From NCBI GenBank assembly GCA_944323575.1, contig CALUTB010000011.1:1-47908 (forward strand): 47,908 bases of DNA, written 5' to 3'. Both the position numbers and the translations under genes were made by a program. The stretch comes from an uncultured Mailhella sp. (lineage in GTDB: Bacteria > Desulfobacterota > Desulfovibrionia > Desulfovibrionales > Desulfovibrionaceae). Position 1 is the first letter of the stretch. Every line of letters begins with the position of its first letter. Below, piece after piece: positions 47,899-47,908 of the stretch. The notes beneath the pieces were generated by a model. It did no database searches and had not been told where the DNA came from. It saw only the letters and a program-made list of their open reading frames with translations.

Positions 47899-47908
47899 GC
47901 TGTTCTCC

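Overview
The window looks like a chromosomal contig from a strict anaerobe of the sulfate- or sulfonate-reducing Desulfovibrionaceae type (Desulfovibrio, Bilophila or Mailhella-like). This is an inference from gene content: a lactate-oxidation locus with GlcD/GlcF-type and LutC/LutB-type subunits plus lactate permease, TRAP transporters, AprA-like flavoproteins paired with small two-cluster ferredoxins, and an oxygen-independent haem-degrading radical SAM enzyme. The first bases are the end of an IS5-type insertion sequence, which suggests that the window starts at an assembly break in a repeat.

Bases 1-7183 (+ strand) hold a catabolic cluster for a sugar acid or related compound: a TRAP large permease cut by the IS, a truncated metallo-beta-lactamase-fold gene, a Gfo/Idh dehydrogenase, a VOC protein, an amidohydrolase, a class V aminotransferase-fold enzyme, a KDG-type kinase and KDPG aldolase. 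The last two point to KDG -> KDPG -> pyruvate + glyceraldehyde 3-phosphate; the starting substrate is not known. After an AT-rich 584-base gap, 7768-15273 encode lactate uptake and oxidation to pyruvate. rarA follows.

Bases 16815-28893 form a haem/iron locus. A MATE exporter and a DtxR-family repressor are on + and, converging on them, a ten-gene minus-strand operon runs hutW, TonB-dependent receptor, ECF S component, EcfT, fused EcfA, hutX, flavodoxin, exbB, exbD, tonB. Both promoters carry almost the same 26-base palindromic operator. The operon therefore contains outer-membrane uptake, a probable inner-membrane ECF importer, a haem carrier and anaerobic ring opening, but no periplasmic haem-binding protein.

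Bases 29003-35065 are a compact integrative element of about 6 kb, in tRNA-Val(UAC), bounded by an exact 62-base repeat of the tRNA 3' part. It is strongly AT-rich and carries a tyrosine integrase, six small genes including a ribbon-helix-helix protein, a diverged replicase-like protein followed by twin stem-loops and helically phased iterons, and a serine recombinase. A decayed older P4-type integrase lies just beyond attR, then a low-GC GNAT acetyltransferase, so this tRNA has been used repeatedly.

Bases 37142-47898 hold two analogous modules, each pairing a transporter (TAXI-TRAP with a divergent LysR regulator; sodium:solute symporter with a 45-residue partner) with an AprA/fumarate-reductase-like flavoprotein and a two-cluster ferredoxin. 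They probably import an organic acid and reduce or oxidise it in the cytoplasm.
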